From: Pelomonas sp. V22
GTDB lineage: Bacteria > Pseudomonadota > Gammaproteobacteria > Burkholderiales > Burkholderiaceae_C
Assembly (NCBI RefSeq): GCF_030014915.1
Contig: NZ_JAGIXS010000001.1
Coordinates: 1,426,001-1,490,000 of the forward strand
Direction of reading: 5' to 3'
DNA: 64,000 bases
Part shown: positions 1 through 9,105 of the stretch, one piece after another
How the letters are laid out: every line of letters starts with the position of its first letter
Numbering within the stretch: the stretch's first letter is position 1
Program-made: the position numbers and the translations under genes
Notes under the pieces: generated by a model
What the model was told of the DNA's origin: nothing
Seen by the model: the letters and a program-made list of their open reading frames with translations, nothing else
The model's database searches: none

Positions 1-111
1 CTGCGGCACGCGATCGCCGGAACTGTTGCGCAGGCGATCCATCGGCGCGCCAAGGCACGGCCTTGTGCGCACACCGTCACACCGGCTTGTCTCACCCGGG
101 AAAAAGCTCGG

Positions 112-140
112 TTTACAGTGTGAAATCCATGGGTCATGAT
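112..140 (+). promoter_or_regulatory. Candidate sigma-70 promoter for pilB
   Basis: TTTACA at 112-117 (five of six matches to the -35 consensus) is followed after 17 bases by CATGAT at 135-140 (four of six to the -10). It lies about 50 bases before the pilB start. The rest of 1-192 shows no gene I can support: the first ~110 bases are GC-rich and could be the edge of a neighbouring gene outside the window. This is pattern matching only. Confidence 0.3.
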
Positions 141-192
141 GGCCCGCTCTCATTGAACATGCAGGCCTGTATCAGCCTGCTCAGCAGAACGC

Positions 193-1923
193 TTGCACGT
201 GGACACCACCTTGGCCGAGTCGACCCATTCCTCCCTGTCAGGGGTCGCGCGCGTGCTCGTCCATGCCGGCAAGCTGCCGGTCAAGACCGCGGAAGACCTG
301 GTTCGCCAGTCCCGCGAGAAGAAGATCAGCTTCGTCAATGCGCTGATGGCGGCCTCGGCCTTGTCGGCTGTCGACCTCGCCCACACGCTGTCGCATGCGC
401 TGGCCCTGCCGGTCATGGACCTGAATGCGTTGGACGCTCAGCGCCTGCCCCAGAACATCATCGAGGCCAAGCTGGCCCACCAGTACCAGGTCGTGGTGCT
501 GGGCCGGCGGGGCAACCGGCTTTTCATCGGCGGGGCCGACCCGACCGACCAGGAGGTGGTCGAGCGTATCAAGTTCGCCACCCAGCTGTCGCCCGAATGG
601 GTGATCGTCGAGCATGACAAGCTCAGCAAGATGCTGGCCGGCTCCGGCTCCAGCGCCAGCGAGCAGTTGGAATCGATTGCCGGCGGCGACTTCGAGTTCG
701 ACGTCGCCGAGGAAGACCCTGCCGCTGCGCAGGAAGCAGCCGATATCTCGACCGACGTCGAAGACGCACCGGTCGTGCGCTTCCTTCAGAAGATGCTGAT
801 CGACGCGATCAATCTGCGCGCGTCCGACCTGCACTTCGAGCCCTACGAGTACCACTACCGCGTGCGCTTCCGCGTCGACGGCGAGTTGCGCGAGATCACC
901 CAGCCGCCGATCGCCATCAAGGACAAGCTGTCCTCGCGCATCAAGGTCATTTCGCGCCTGGACATCGCCGAGCGTCGCGTGCCGCAAGACGGCCGCATGA
1001 AGCTCAAGTTCGGTGCCAAGGCCATCGACTTCCGGGTCAGCACCTTGCCGACACTGTTCGGCGAGAAGATCGTGATCCGGATTCTTGACCCCTCCTCTGC
1101 CAAGCTGGGCATCGAAGCCTTGGGCTACGAGAAGATCGAGAAAGACCGCTTGCTGGCCTGCATCTTCCGGCCCTATGGCATGGTGCTCGTAACGGGCCCG
1201 ACCGGCTCGGGCAAGACCGTGTCTCTCTACACCTGCCTGAACATCCTGAACCAGCCTGGCGTCAACATCTCCACCGTCGAGGACCCGGCTGAAATCAACC
1301 TTCCGGGCATCAACCAGGTCAATGTGAATGACAAGGCCGGGCTGACTTTCTCCGCCGCGCTGAAGTCCTTTCTGCGGCAGGATCCAGACATCATCATGGT
1401 CGGCGAAATCCGCGACCTTGAGACCGCCGACATCGCCATCAAAGCCGCGCAGACCGGCCACATGGTGATGTCGACACTGCACACCAACGACGCACCGACC
1501 ACACTGACCCGCCTGATGAACATGGGCGTGGCGCCGTTCAACATCGCCTCCAGCGTGCTCTTGATCACGGCGCAGCGCCTCACCCGACGCCTGTGCGAGA
1601 ACTGCAAGACGCCAGCGGACTATCCACGCGACGCGCTGATACGGGCTGGCTACGCCGAGGAAGAGCTGGATGGCAGCTGGAAGCCCTATCGCGCCGTCGG
1701 CTGCAGCAGTTGCAACAACGGTTACCGCGGCCGGGTAGGCATTTACCAAGTGATGCCGGTCACCGAGCCTATCCAGCGCATCATCCTGACCCAGGGCACG
1801 GCGATTGACATTGCCAAGCAGGCTGAGAGCGAAGGCGTGCGCGACTTGCGCAAGTCGGGCCTGGTCAAGGTGCGGGCCGGCGTGACCACGCTGGAAGAAG
1901 TACTCGCGGCCACCAATGAATAA
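193..1923 (+). CDS. pilB: Type IV pilus extension ATPase PilB
   Basis: Cytoplasmic hexameric ATPase that powers pilin polymerisation at the inner-membrane platform. About 576 aa, the usual PilB length. The N-terminal GspE/MshE N domain covers roughly residues 20-140. The C-terminal ATPase carries Walker A GPTGSGKT near residue 335, an Asp box with VEDPAE, Walker B IIMVGEIRD near 399, and a His box with TLHTND. Two CxxC pairs (CENC near 468, CSSC near 504) form the zinc site typical of PilB/GspE and absent from PilT. The start is uncertain: the frame opens with TTG at 193 and GTG at 199 is equally possible; neither has a clear Shine-Dalgarno. pilC and pilD follow on the same strand, the common pilBCD order. 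Confidence 0.96.
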   Translation: MHVDTTLAESTHSSLSGVARVLVHAGKLPVKTAEDLVRQSREKKISFVNALMAASALSAVDLAHTLSHALALPVMDLNALDAQRLPQNIIEAKLAHQYQVVVLGRRGNRLFIGGADPTDQEVVERIKFATQLSPEWVIVEHDKLSKMLAGSGSSASEQLESIAGGDFEFDVAEEDPAAAQEAADISTDVEDAPVVRFLQKMLIDAINLRASDLHFEPYEYHYRVRFRVDGELREITQPPIAIKDKLSSRIKVISRLDIAERRVPQDGRMKLKFGAKAIDFRVSTLPTLFGEKIVIRILDPSSAKLGIEALGYEKIEKDRLLACIFRPYGMVLVTGPTGSGKTVSLYTCLNILNQPGVNISTVEDPAEINLPGINQVNVNDKAGLTFSAALKSFLRQDPDIIMVGEIRDLETADIAIKAAQTGHMVMSTLHTNDAPTTLTRLMNMGVAPFNIASSVLLITAQRLTRRLCENCKTPADYPRDALIRAGYAEEELDGSWKPYRAVGCSSCNNGYRGRVGIYQVMPVTEPIQRIILTQGTAIDIAKQAESEGVRDLRKSGLVKVRAGVTTLEEVLAATNE

Positions 1924-1974
1924 TTCGCAGGCGCGCCCCTCGCAGCCTGCCAGGGCGACCGCCCAGGAGTAGCT

Positions 1975-3198
1975 ATGGCAACCAGTGCATCGGCAGCAGC
2001 CAAGGTCAAGGACTTCGTCTTCGAATGGGAGGGCAAGGACCGCAATGGCAAGATCGTCCGCGGAGAAATCCGTGCCGGCGGCGAAGCCATGGTCAGCGCG
2101 ACCCTGCGCCGCCAGGGCATCCTGGTCAGCAAGGTCAAGAAGCGCCGCGCCAGCGGCGGGAAGGCGATCAAGCAAAAGGACATCGCCGTATTCACCCGCC
2201 AGCTGGCCACGATGATGCGCGCGGGCGTGCCGCTGCTGCAGTCCTTCGACATCGTCGCGCGGGGCAGTACCAACCCGCGACTGACGCGGCTGTTGAACGA
2301 GATCCGTCAGGACGTCGAGACCGGCACGAGCCTGTCCTCCTCCTTCCGCAAGCATCCGATGTACTTTGACGCGCTCTACTGCAACCTCGTCGAAGCCGGC
2401 GAGTCGGGCGGTATCCTGGAAGCACTGCTGGACCGCCTGGCCATGTACCAGGAGAAAACGGTCGCGCTGAAGAACAAGATCAAGGGTGCACTGACCTACC
2501 CTATTGCGGTCGGCGTGGTGGCCTTCATCGTGGTCGCGGTGATCATGATCTTCGTCGTGCCGGCCTTCGAGGACGTGTTCAAGTCCTTCGGTGCCGACCT
2601 GCCGGCGCCCACCCTGGTCGTGATCGCCATGTCCAAGTTCTTCGTCAGCTACTGGTGGCTGATATTTGGCGTCATTGGCGGCGGCGGGTACTTCTTCATG
2701 CAGACGTGGAAGCGCTCCGAGAAGATGCAAAAGACGATGGACCGGCTGCTGCTGAAGATTCCGGTGTTTGGCGACCTGCTCTACAAGTCGGCCATCGCGC
2801 GCTGGACTCGCACGCTGTCCACGATGTTCGCCGCCGGCGTGCCCCTGGTCGAGGCGCTGGACTCCGTGGGTGGTGCCTCCGGCAATGCCGTGTTCTCGGA
2901 GGCCACCGAGAAGATCCAGCGCGACGTCTCGACCGGTGCGGCGCTGACCACCTCGATGCAGTCGACCGGCATCTTCCCGACCATGGTGCTGCAGATGGCC
3001 TCGATCGGTGAAGAATCCGGCTCGCTGGACCACATGCTGTCCAAGGCGGCTGAGTTCTATGAAGACGAAGTGGACGAGGCGGTCAAATCGCTCTCCAGCC
3101 TGATGGAGCCCATCATCATCGTGTTCCTGGGCGGCCTGATCGGTGGCATCGTGGTCTCCATGTACCTGCCCATCTTCAAGCTGGGTCAGGTGGTTTGA
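1975..3198 (+). CDS. pilC: Type IV pilus inner-membrane platform protein PilC
   Basis: Polytopic platform protein that couples the PilB/PilT motors to pilin insertion and removal. It is 407 aa and has two T2SSF domains, about residues 70-190 and 275-395. Each starts with the FTRQLATMMRAGVPLLQS-type motif or its second copy (WTRTLSTMFAAGVPLVEAL). Membrane segments are visible near 180-200 (VVAFIVVAVIMIFVVPAF), near 220 and at the C-terminus. The ATG at 1975 has GGAG seven bases upstream. It sits 51 bp after pilB, and pilD begins two bases after its stop, so the three are probably one transcript. Confidence 0.96.
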   Translation: MATSASAAAKVKDFVFEWEGKDRNGKIVRGEIRAGGEAMVSATLRRQGILVSKVKKRRASGGKAIKQKDIAVFTRQLATMMRAGVPLLQSFDIVARGSTNPRLTRLLNEIRQDVETGTSLSSSFRKHPMYFDALYCNLVEAGESGGILEALLDRLAMYQEKTVALKNKIKGALTYPIAVGVVAFIVVAVIMIFVVPAFEDVFKSFGADLPAPTLVVIAMSKFFVSYWWLIFGVIGGGGYFFMQTWKRSEKMQKTMDRLLLKIPVFGDLLYKSAIARWTRTLSTMFAAGVPLVEALDSVGGASGNAVFSEATEKIQRDVSTGAALTTSMQSTGIFPTMVLQMASIGEESGSLDHMLSKAAEFYEDEVDEAVKSLSSLMEPIIIVFLGGLIGGIVVSMYLPIFKLGQVV

Positions 3199-3200
3199 CG

Positions 3201-4127
3201 ATGGCTGACTACGCCTGGCTCCTCTCCCCGCCTGCCCTCTTTATCCTCGGCCTTTGCATAGGCAGTTTCCTCAACGTCGTCATCCACCGCCTGCCGCTGA
3301 TGATGGAGCGGCAGTGGCTGGGCGACGCGGCCGCACAGCTGGCCGAATCGGAAGCGGTACAAAGGGCTTCGGGTCTGGCCAAAGCCGATGCCGACAAGCT
3401 GGCCACGGCGGCGGAAGCACTGAACAAGAAGCTGGAGGCCCAGCCCGCTCTCACGCTGGCCAAGCCGCGCTCGCGCTGCCCGCATTGCGGCCATCAACTG
3501 GCCTGGCACGAGAACGTTCCCCTGCTCGGCTGGCTGCGCCTCGGTGGCCGCTGCGCCAAATGCAAGGCCCCGATCTCCAAGCGCTATCCGCTGATCGAGC
3601 TGAGCACCGGCCTGCTGTTCGCCGCCCTGTCCTGGCGCTTCGGTGCACAGCCGACCACGCTGCTGTGGTGCGGCTTCGCGGCCACGCTGCTGGCCCTCGC
3701 TGCCATCGACTGGGACACGACCCTGCTGCCCGACTCGCTCAACCAGCCGCTGCTGTGGGCGGGCTTGTTCGTGGCACACCTGGGCTGGACCGTGCCCATG
3801 CACATCTCGCTGGCCGGCGCCATGTTGGGCTTTCTGTCGCTGTGGACCGTCTACTGGGTCTTCAAGCTGGCCACCGGCAAGGAGGGCATGGGCTATGGCG
3901 ACTTCAAGTTGCTGGCTGCGCTCGGCGCCTGGCTGGGCTGGAAGATGATCCTGCCCATCGTGCTCGGCGCCTCGGTGATAGGCGCCCTCGTCGGCATTGG
4001 CATGAAGATGTCGAGCAGCCTGCGCGAGGGCCGCTACGTGCCCTTCGGCCCCTTCCTGGCGGGCGGCGGTTTCGTCGTGCTGTTCGCCGGCGCGGAGCGC
4101 GTGATGGGCTGGCTGGGCTGGGCTTGA
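3201..4127 (+). CDS. pilD: Prepilin leader peptidase / N-methyltransferase PilD
   Basis: Inner-membrane aspartic protease that cleaves the Gly|Phe bond of prepilins and methylates the new N-terminal Phe. Start chosen at ATG 3201, two bases after the pilC stop; a TTG at 3195 in frame is less likely. About 308 aa. The N-terminal CIGSFLNVVIHRLP motif is followed by the two CxxC pairs of the cytoplasmic loop (CPHC near 93, CAKC near 118). The catalytic aspartates lie in AIDWDT near 170 and GYGDFKLLAALGAW near 232. It should process the PilE/FimT/V/W/X pilins and the GspG-K pseudopilins encoded later in the window, since no second peptidase gene is seen here. Confidence 0.96.
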   Translation: MADYAWLLSPPALFILGLCIGSFLNVVIHRLPLMMERQWLGDAAAQLAESEAVQRASGLAKADADKLATAAEALNKKLEAQPALTLAKPRSRCPHCGHQLAWHENVPLLGWLRLGGRCAKCKAPISKRYPLIELSTGLLFAALSWRFGAQPTTLLWCGFAATLLALAAIDWDTTLLPDSLNQPLLWAGLFVAHLGWTVPMHISLAGAMLGFLSLWTVYWVFKLATGKEGMGYGDFKLLAALGAWLGWKMILPIVLGASVIGALVGIGMKMSSSLREGRYVPFGPFLAGGGFVVLFAGAERVMGWLGWA

Positions 4128-4146
4128 GAGGCCCGCTGATCGCGCC

Positions 4147-4731
4147 ATGCGCTTAGGCCTGACGGGCGGCATTGGCAGCGGCAAGAGCACGGTCTCGCGC
4201 TGCTGGTTGTCCATCGGCGCCACCGTCATCGACAGCGATGCCATTGCCCGCGAGCTGACGCTGGCCGGTGGTGCGGCCATGCACACCATCGTGGCCGAGT
4301 TCGGCCCGCAGGTTCAAGCGCCCGACGGCGCGCTCGATCGCCTGCGCATGCGCGAGCTGGCCTTCGCCGACCCCGGCGTGCGGCAGCGGCTGGAAGCCAT
4401 CCTTCATCCGCTGATCGGCCAGGAGACCGAGGCCCGCGCGGCCGCCTCGAGCAGCCGATTCATCGTCTTTGACGTGCCGCTGCTGGTCGAGTCCGGCCGC
4501 TGGCGGCGCAAGCTGGACCGCGTGATGGTGGTCGATTGCCGGGAGACGACGCAGGTCGAGCGCGTGATGCAGCGCTCCGGCTGGACCCGCGAGGCGGTCG
4601 AGGCTGTGATCGCTCAGCAGGCCACGCGCGCCGAACGGCGTGCAGCGGCCGATGTGCTGATCTACAACGAAGGCCTGCCGCTCGAGCAGTTGCAGCAGCA
4701 AATCGAGGGCCTGGCCGCGCAGTGGCGCTAA
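4147..4731 (+). CDS. coaE: Dephospho-CoA kinase
   Basis: Phosphorylates the 3'-hydroxyl of the ribose of dephospho-CoA with ATP, the last step of CoA synthesis. It is 194 aa, as expected. The P-loop GGIGSGKST lies at residues 7-15. IDSDAIAREL (near 29) and FDVPLLVES (near 116) match the CoA-binding and core motifs of the family. The gene is 19 bp after pilD, an arrangement common in proteobacteria, followed by zapD and yacG. Confidence 0.96.
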   Translation: MRLGLTGGIGSGKSTVSRCWLSIGATVIDSDAIARELTLAGGAAMHTIVAEFGPQVQAPDGALDRLRMRELAFADPGVRQRLEAILHPLIGQETEARAAASSSRFIVFDVPLLVESGRWRRKLDRVMVVDCRETTQVERVMQRSGWTREAVEAVIAQQATRAERRAAADVLIYNEGLPLEQLQQQIEGLAAQWR

Positions 4732-4807
4732 GAAGCGAGAAATTGTTATGAAACAATCGGGCCCTTCGCGCGCAGCCCTCTCCGCGCCCTAACGCAGCTG
4801 TCGAGGA

Positions 4808-5572
4808 ATGGCCCCCTTGGTCCTATACGAATACCCGTTCAACGAAAGCATCCGCACGATGCTGCGTCTGGAACACCTGTTCGACCGCCTGGGGCAGTTG
4901 ATCCCGCGCGAGACGCCACTGGATCACCACTTCGCGCTCGCCACGATCTTCGAGATCATGGACGTGGCCTCGCGGGCCGATCTGAAGTCAGACCTGCTGA
5001 AGGAGCTGGAGCGCCACAAGGCCCAGCTCAACAGCTACCGCGGCAACCCGGCCATCGCCGAGGCGGCGCTGGACGAAGTCATTGCCCGCATCGACCACGC
5101 CTTCGCCGGCATCAACCAGCTCGCCGGCAAGGCCGGCCAGGCGCTGACGGCCAATGAATGGCTGATGAGCATCCGCAGCCGCATCTCCATCCCTGGCGGC
5201 ACCTGCGAGTTCGACCTGCCCGCCTACTACACCTGGCAGCAGTTCCTGCCGGCGCGCCGCCGCAAGGACCTGATGACCTGGACCCAGTCGCTGATGCCGC
5301 TGGCCGAGGGCCTCAACGTGCTGCTCGGTCTGTTGCGCGATTCCGGGTCGCCGCACAAGGTGGCGGCGCAAGGTGGCCAGTACCAGCAGAGCCTGGGTGC
5401 CGGCCGGACCTACCACCTGCTGCGCCTCAAGATCGACCCCAGCCTCGGCCTCGTGCCTGAGATCAGCGGCCACCGCCTGATGGTCTCGATCCGCCTGATG
5501 CGTCAGGACGAGGAAGGCCGTCTGCGGCCGGCTCAGCAGGACGCCAGCTTCGAGCTGACGCTGTGCTCATGA
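4808..5572 (+). CDS. zapD: Cell division protein ZapD (FtsZ-bundling)
   Basis: Cytoplasmic protein that bundles FtsZ and stabilises the Z-ring. The sequence begins with [20 protein letters not shown], the conserved ZapD N-terminus, and continues over the full ~250 aa domain. GAGGA directly abuts the ATG at 4808, too close for a ribosome site. TTG at 4817, nine bases after it, would give MVLYEYPF, matching how family members usually begin. So the true start may be 4817. yacG overlaps the stop by ATGA. The coaE-zapD-yacG order is a classic proteobacterial cluster. Confidence 0.93.
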   Translation: MAPLVLYEYPFNESIRTMLRLEHLFDRLGQLIPRETPLDHHFALATIFEIMDVASRADLKSDLLKELERHKAQLNSYRGNPAIAEAALDEVIARIDHAFAGINQLAGKAGQALTANEWLMSIRSRISIPGGTCEFDLPAYYTWQQFLPARRRKDLMTWTQSLMPLAEGLNVLLGLLRDSGSPHKVAAQGGQYQQSLGAGRTYHLLRLKIDPSLGLVPEISGHRLMVSIRLMRQDEEGRLRPAQQDASFELTLCS

Positions 5573-5763
5573 GCGAGCAGGACGTGAAGCCGCGCATCGT
5601 CCGCTGCCCCACCTGCGAAGGCGACAGCGTCTTCGCGCCCAGCAATGTCTGGCGGCCCTTCTGCAGCGAGCGCTGCCGCCAGATCGATCTGGGCGCCTGG
5701 GCCAGCGAGAGCTTCCGCGTCGAGGCTGCGCCGCCGGCTGATGGCCAGGACCTAGAGCAGTAA
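5569..5763 (+). CDS. yacG: DNA gyrase inhibitor YacG (small zinc protein)
   Basis: A 64 aa zinc-ribbon protein that binds GyrB and inhibits gyrase. Four cysteines are in the family pattern: CPTC near residue 12 and CSERC about 20 residues later, followed by [11 protein letters not shown], the diagnostic YacG motif. The start ATG at 5569 overlaps the zapD stop (ATGA), which implies translational coupling. Its 3' end overlaps by 12 bp the end of the HAD gene on the other strand. Confidence 0.93.
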   Translation: MSEQDVKPRIVRCPTCEGDSVFAPSNVWRPFCSERCRQIDLGAWASESFRVEAAPPADGQDLEQ

Positions 5764-6372
5764 GCCTCGCGCCCGCAGCGCCGCACGAGCTGCCGCTGCG
5801 TCGGTGAACAGTTCGGCCTGCCAGCCGCAGGCCTTCGCGGCCTCGATGTTCTCCGGGTGGTCGTCCAGCAGCAGCAAGGACGCGGCAGGCACACCGAATC
5901 GCGCGACGGCCAGTTCGAACACAGCCGCCCGCGGCTTGGAATGCTTGACCCGGCCCGAGAACACGCCGCATTCGAACCAGTCGTTCAGCGGATGCAGCTG
6001 CTCCAGATGATCGGCCAGAGGCTCGGGCATGTTGGAGAGGAAGAACAGGCGATGGCCGGCCTTCTTCAAGTCCTCGATCAGCGAGACCGTGCCCGCCTGC
6101 AATTGCAGCTCTTCCGGGATTGAATCGACCACCTGCTGCACGTCCTCGCGCGGCCAGCCGGTGCGTACGGCGATGCGATCAATCGCGGTCGACTCATCGA
6201 TCAGGCCCTGATCGAACGCACCCCAGTCGCCGCGGTAGTTCTCGAAGAACTGCGCAGCCACGGCCTGGCCGGCTTCCAGGTCCGGTACGCGCTCGTGCCA
6301 GACCCGCGCGAGAAAACTTGGCGGATGCCAGCGAAACAGCACGCCGCCGAAATCAAAGACGATGTTCGCCAT
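5752..6372 (-). CDS. HAD-superfamily hydrolase (HAD-IA, YihX-like phosphatase)
   Basis: A 206 aa haloacid-dehalogenase-type phosphatase. Motif I is FDFGGVL at residues 5-11, with the nucleophilic Asp at its head. Motif II is FFLSNMP, motif III the Lys in [13 protein letters not shown], and motif [16 protein letters not shown]. The DFGGVL form, with Gly where many phosphatases have a second Asp, resembles E. coli YihX, a glucose-1-phosphate phosphatase. Start ATG at 6372 overlaps the pgi stop (ATGA), so it is co-translated with pgi. Activity on a hexose phosphate is an inference from that context. Confidence 0.82.
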   Translation of the reverse strand: MANIVFDFGGVLFRWHPPSFLARVWHERVPDLEAGQAVAAQFFENYRGDWGAFDQGLIDESTAIDRIAVRTGWPREDVQQVVDSIPEELQLQAGTVSLIEDLKKAGHRLFFLSNMPEPLADHLEQLHPLNDWFECGVFSGRVKHSKPRAAVFELAVARFGVPAASLLLLDDHPENIEAAKACGWQAELFTDAAAARAALRARGLLL

Positions 6373-7982
6373 CAGCGGCTCAGTCGCTGCATCAGTCCGG
6401 CGGTCGAGCCATCCAGGCCCGCCACGTCGCCCGCGGCGATGCGCGGCAGCAGGGCCGAGCACAGGGCCTTGCCCAGTTCCACGCCCCATTGGTCGAAGCT
6501 GTTGATGCCCCACAGCGCGCCGCTCACGAACACACGGTGCTCGTACAGCGCGATCAGGGCGCCAAGCGAGCGCGGACTCAGCTCATCGAGCACAAAGCTT
6601 GTGCTGGGCCTGTTGCCGGGGAAGCTGCGATGGCGGGCCACGGTCTGCGCGTCGAGCGAGGCCGAGGCGGTCGGCGCTTTCTCACCCAGCGCCTCCCCCA
6701 CCGACTTGCCCTGCATCAGCGCCTGCGACTGTGCCAGGCAGTTGGCCAGCAGCTTCTGATGCTGGTCGTTCAATCGTTCCAGCAACTCGCCGCTGGCGTT
6801 GAAGCGCGGCGTCTTCACCGCGATGAACTCGACCGGGATCACGTCCGTGCCCTGGTGCAGCATCTGGAAGTAGGCATGCTGGCCGTTGGTGCCCGCCTCG
6901 CCCCAGACCACGGGGCTGGTGGCATAGGGCAAGACCTGACCCTCACGGTCCACGCCCTTTCCATTGCTCTCCATTTCGAGCTGCTGCAGATAGGCTGGCA
7001 GGCGGCGCAGGCCCTGGTGATAGGGCGCGACGCTGCGGCTGGTGAAACCGTGGAAATTGCGGTACCAGACGTCGATCAACGCAAGCAGCACCGGCAGGTT
7101 CTGCGCAAGCGGCGCCGATCGGAAATGCTCGTCCATCTCATGCGCGCCGGCCAGCAGGTTGCGGAAGTTCTCGCCGCCCACCGCGATGGCAATCGGCAGG
7201 CCGATCACCGACCACAGCGAGTAGCGGCCGCCGACCCAGTCCCAGAAGCCGAAGGTGGTCGTGATGCCAAAGGTACCGGCCGCCTGCGTGTTGCTGCTGG
7301 TGGCGACGAAGTGCTTCGCGATGTCGGTGCCGCCAGCAGCCAGGAACCAGGCCTTGGCCGCCAGCGCATTGGCCAGCGTCTCCTGCGTGGTGAAGGTCTT
7401 GGAGGCGATGACGAAGAGCGTGGTCGCTGGCTTCAGCGCTTGCAGCACCGGGGCCAGGTCATGCCCGTCAACGTTGGATACGAAATGCAGCTTGATGCCC
7501 GGTCGGCCATAGGCCTGCAGCGCCTGCACCACCATGGCCGGGCCGAGGTCGCTGCCGCCGATGCCGATGTGGACCACGTCGGTGAAGCCCTGGGCCGGCA
7601 CGCCATCGGCAAAGGCCAGCATGCGCTGAAGCGATTCCTGGACTTCGACGCTATGCAGGCCGGCGCCGGCCGGCGCGCGCAAGGCCGTGTGCAGCACTGC
7701 GCGGCCTTCCGTGTGGTTGATCGCCTCGCCGGCGAACATGGCATTGCGTTGCGACTCGAGCCCACAGTCCTCGGCCAACTGCAGGAGCAGCTTCAAGGCC
7801 ACCGCATCGATGCGGTTCTTGGACAGGTCGGCAAAGACCTCGGGGGCCTGCAGCGACCAGCTTGGAAAGCGATCCGGCTCGGCCGCGAAGGCCTTGCGCA
7901 GATCGAAGCCGCGGCCAGTGGTCTCATAGTGGGCTTGCAGGGCGGCCCAGGCGGGGCTCTGGTCACAACGCGGGAACAGCAT
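6372..7982 (-). CDS. pgi: Glucose-6-phosphate isomerase
   Basis: Interconverts glucose-6-phosphate and fructose-6-phosphate. At 536 aa it is a full-length Pgi. Signatures seen: HIGIGGSDLGPAMV (phosphosugar-binding SIS core), the WGEAGTNGQHAYFQMLHQG region holding the catalytic His, and DEHFRSAPLAQNLPVLLAL. It lies two bases after tal and is coupled to the downstream HAD gene. Together with zwf across the divergent promoter, the locus controls the glucose-6-phosphate branch point. Confidence 0.95.
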   Translation of the reverse strand: MLFPRCDQSPAWAALQAHYETTGRGFDLRKAFAAEPDRFPSWSLQAPEVFADLSKNRIDAVALKLLLQLAEDCGLESQRNAMFAGEAINHTEGRAVLHTALRAPAGAGLHSVEVQESLQRMLAFADGVPAQGFTDVVHIGIGGSDLGPAMVVQALQAYGRPGIKLHFVSNVDGHDLAPVLQALKPATTLFVIASKTFTTQETLANALAAKAWFLAAGGTDIAKHFVATSSNTQAAGTFGITTTFGFWDWVGGRYSLWSVIGLPIAIAVGGENFRNLLAGAHEMDEHFRSAPLAQNLPVLLALIDVWYRNFHGFTSRSVAPYHQGLRRLPAYLQQLEMESNGKGVDREGQVLPYATSPVVWGEAGTNGQHAYFQMLHQGTDVIPVEFIAVKTPRFNASGELLERLNDQHQKLLANCLAQSQALMQGKSVGEALGEKAPTASASLDAQTVARHRSFPGNRPSTSFVLDELSPRSLGALIALYEHRVFVSGALWGINSFDQWGVELGKALCSALLPRIAAGDVAGLDGSTAGLMQRLSR

Positions 7983-7984
7983 CG

Positions 7985-8932
7985 TCAGGAACTCGCAATC
8001 ATCTGGTCGAGCTTGGCCGAATCGACGGCGAAAGCGCGGATGCCTTCGGCCAGCTTCTCGGTGGCCATGGCGTCCTGGTTGAGGGCAAAGCGGAAGCCCG
8101 CTTCATCGTAGGAAACAGCGGCGATGTCGGCCTGGCGGGCAGCATCGGCGTCGAGCGCGCGGCTCAGCGGCGCGTCGCTCGCTTGCAGTTGGGCCAGCAG
8201 GTCAGGGCTGATGGTCAAGAGGTCGCAGCCGGCCAGGGCCTGGATCTGGCCCACGTTGCGGAAGCTGGCGCCCATCACCTCGGTCTTGATGCCATGCTTC
8301 TTGTAGTAGGCGTAGATCTGCGCCACCGACTTGACGCCGGGGTCGTTCGCGCCGGCCATCGCGGCCTCGTCCCACTTGCTGCCTTCAGCCTTCTTGTACC
8401 AGTCGTAGATGCGGCCCACGAAAGGAGAGATCAGCTGCACACCAGCAGCGCCGCAGGCCACGGCCTGGCAGAAGGAGAACAGCAGGGTCAAGTTGCAGCG
8501 GATGCCTTCGCGCTCCAGCTCGGCTGCGGCCTGGATGCCCTCCCAGGTCGAGGCGATCTTGATCAGCACGCGCTCGCGGCCGATGCCTGCGGCTTCGTAC
8601 AGGGCCATGATGCGCTTGGCACGGGCCACGGTGGCGGCCTTGTCGAAGCTCAGGCGGGCATCGACCTCGGTCGACACGCGGCCCGGCACGACCTTCAGGA
8701 TCTCGAGACCGAAGCGCACCAGCACTTCATCGACGATCTGGTCGAGCGGCTTGCCCTTGTGCGCAGCGACCGTGTCCTTCAGCAGCGGCGCGTAGTCGGG
8801 CGACTGCACGGCCTTGAGGATCAGCGAAGGATTGGTCGTCGCGTCGCGCGGCGCGAACTGCGCCAGTTGCAGGAAGTTGCCGGTGTCGGCGACAACGGTG
8901 GTGAGGGCCTTGAGTTGGTCGAGCTGGTTCAT
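7985..8932 (-). CDS. tal: Transaldolase (TalB type)
   Basis: Transfers a dihydroxyacetone unit from sedoheptulose-7-phosphate to glyceraldehyde-3-phosphate in the non-oxidative pentose phosphate pathway. It is 315 aa, the classic TalA/TalB length. The Schiff-base Lys lies in [13 protein letters not shown] near residue 131. The N-terminal block [11 protein letters not shown] and the [13 protein letters not shown] motif are typical. First gene of the tal-pgi-HAD operon; the intergenic region to zwf holds its promoter and a HexR-type palindrome. Confidence 0.95.
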   Translation of the reverse strand: MNQLDQLKALTTVVADTGNFLQLAQFAPRDATTNPSLILKAVQSPDYAPLLKDTVAAHKGKPLDQIVDEVLVRFGLEILKVVPGRVSTEVDARLSFDKAATVARAKRIMALYEAAGIGRERVLIKIASTWEGIQAAAELEREGIRCNLTLLFSFCQAVACGAAGVQLISPFVGRIYDWYKKAEGSKWDEAAMAGANDPGVKSVAQIYAYYKKHGIKTEVMGASFRNVGQIQALAGCDLLTISPDLLAQLQASDAPLSRALDADAARQADIAAVSYDEAGFRFALNQDAMATEKLAEGIRAFAVDSAKLDQMIASS

Positions 8933-8992
8933 GACTTGTGGTGGGCAGCAAAGAAACGGAAGCCTCGATTAGAACCGGGGCAGCCGTCCGGA

Positions 8993-9024
8993 TTGACCCT
9001 TCCAAGAAACTCGGGCATCATAAT
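8993..9024 (+). promoter_or_regulatory. Candidate zwf promoter
   Basis: TTGACC at 8993-8998 (five of six to -35) is 17 bases before CATCAT at 9016-9021. The overlapping CATAAT at 9019-9024 is a better -10 but gives 20-base spacing. It reads toward zwf (start 9106). The HexR-like palindrome at 9028-9042 would fall at about the transcription start, a position suited to repression. Confidence 0.45.
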
Positions 9025-9046
9025 TCCCGTAACTTCGTTACATCAA
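9017..9046 (-). promoter_or_regulatory. Candidate tal-pgi promoter, overlapping the HexR-like site
   Basis: On the minus strand TTGATG (9046-9041) is followed after 18 bases by TATGAT (9022-9017). The HexR-like palindrome sits in the spacer. The -10 overlaps that proposed for zwf on the other strand, so a single bound repressor could block both directions. Confidence 0.45.
9028..9042. promoter_or_regulatory. HexR-type operator palindrome
   Basis: CGTAACTTCGTTACA contains the perfect inverted repeat GTAAC-TTC-GTTAC (9029-9041). It resembles the TGTAAT-N3-ATTACA pattern described for HexR in gammaproteobacteria. It lies between divergent tal and zwf, known HexR targets in other bacteria, and hexR itself is 1.5 kb away at the end of the zwf operon. 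The assignment combines visible symmetry with family knowledge. Confidence 0.6.
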
Positions 9047-9105
9047 GAGAACTTTTTTCTCGGCGTACTTCTTCTTCAAGGACCACCCTGCAGGTGGCTG
9101 CGCGC

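Noticed and set aside
238-3033. 931-codon open frame on the minus strand opposite pilB/pilC
   Set aside because: A shadow of the strongly supported pilB and pilC genes; high GC gives long antisense frames and the product has no recognisable domain.
4742-4757. ATTGTT/AACAAT hairpin after coaE
   Set aside because: Only six weak pairs and no T-tract.
6120-8111. 663-codon plus-strand frame opposite HAD/pgi
   Set aside because: Arg/His/Gln-rich translation with no motif, opposite well-supported genes.
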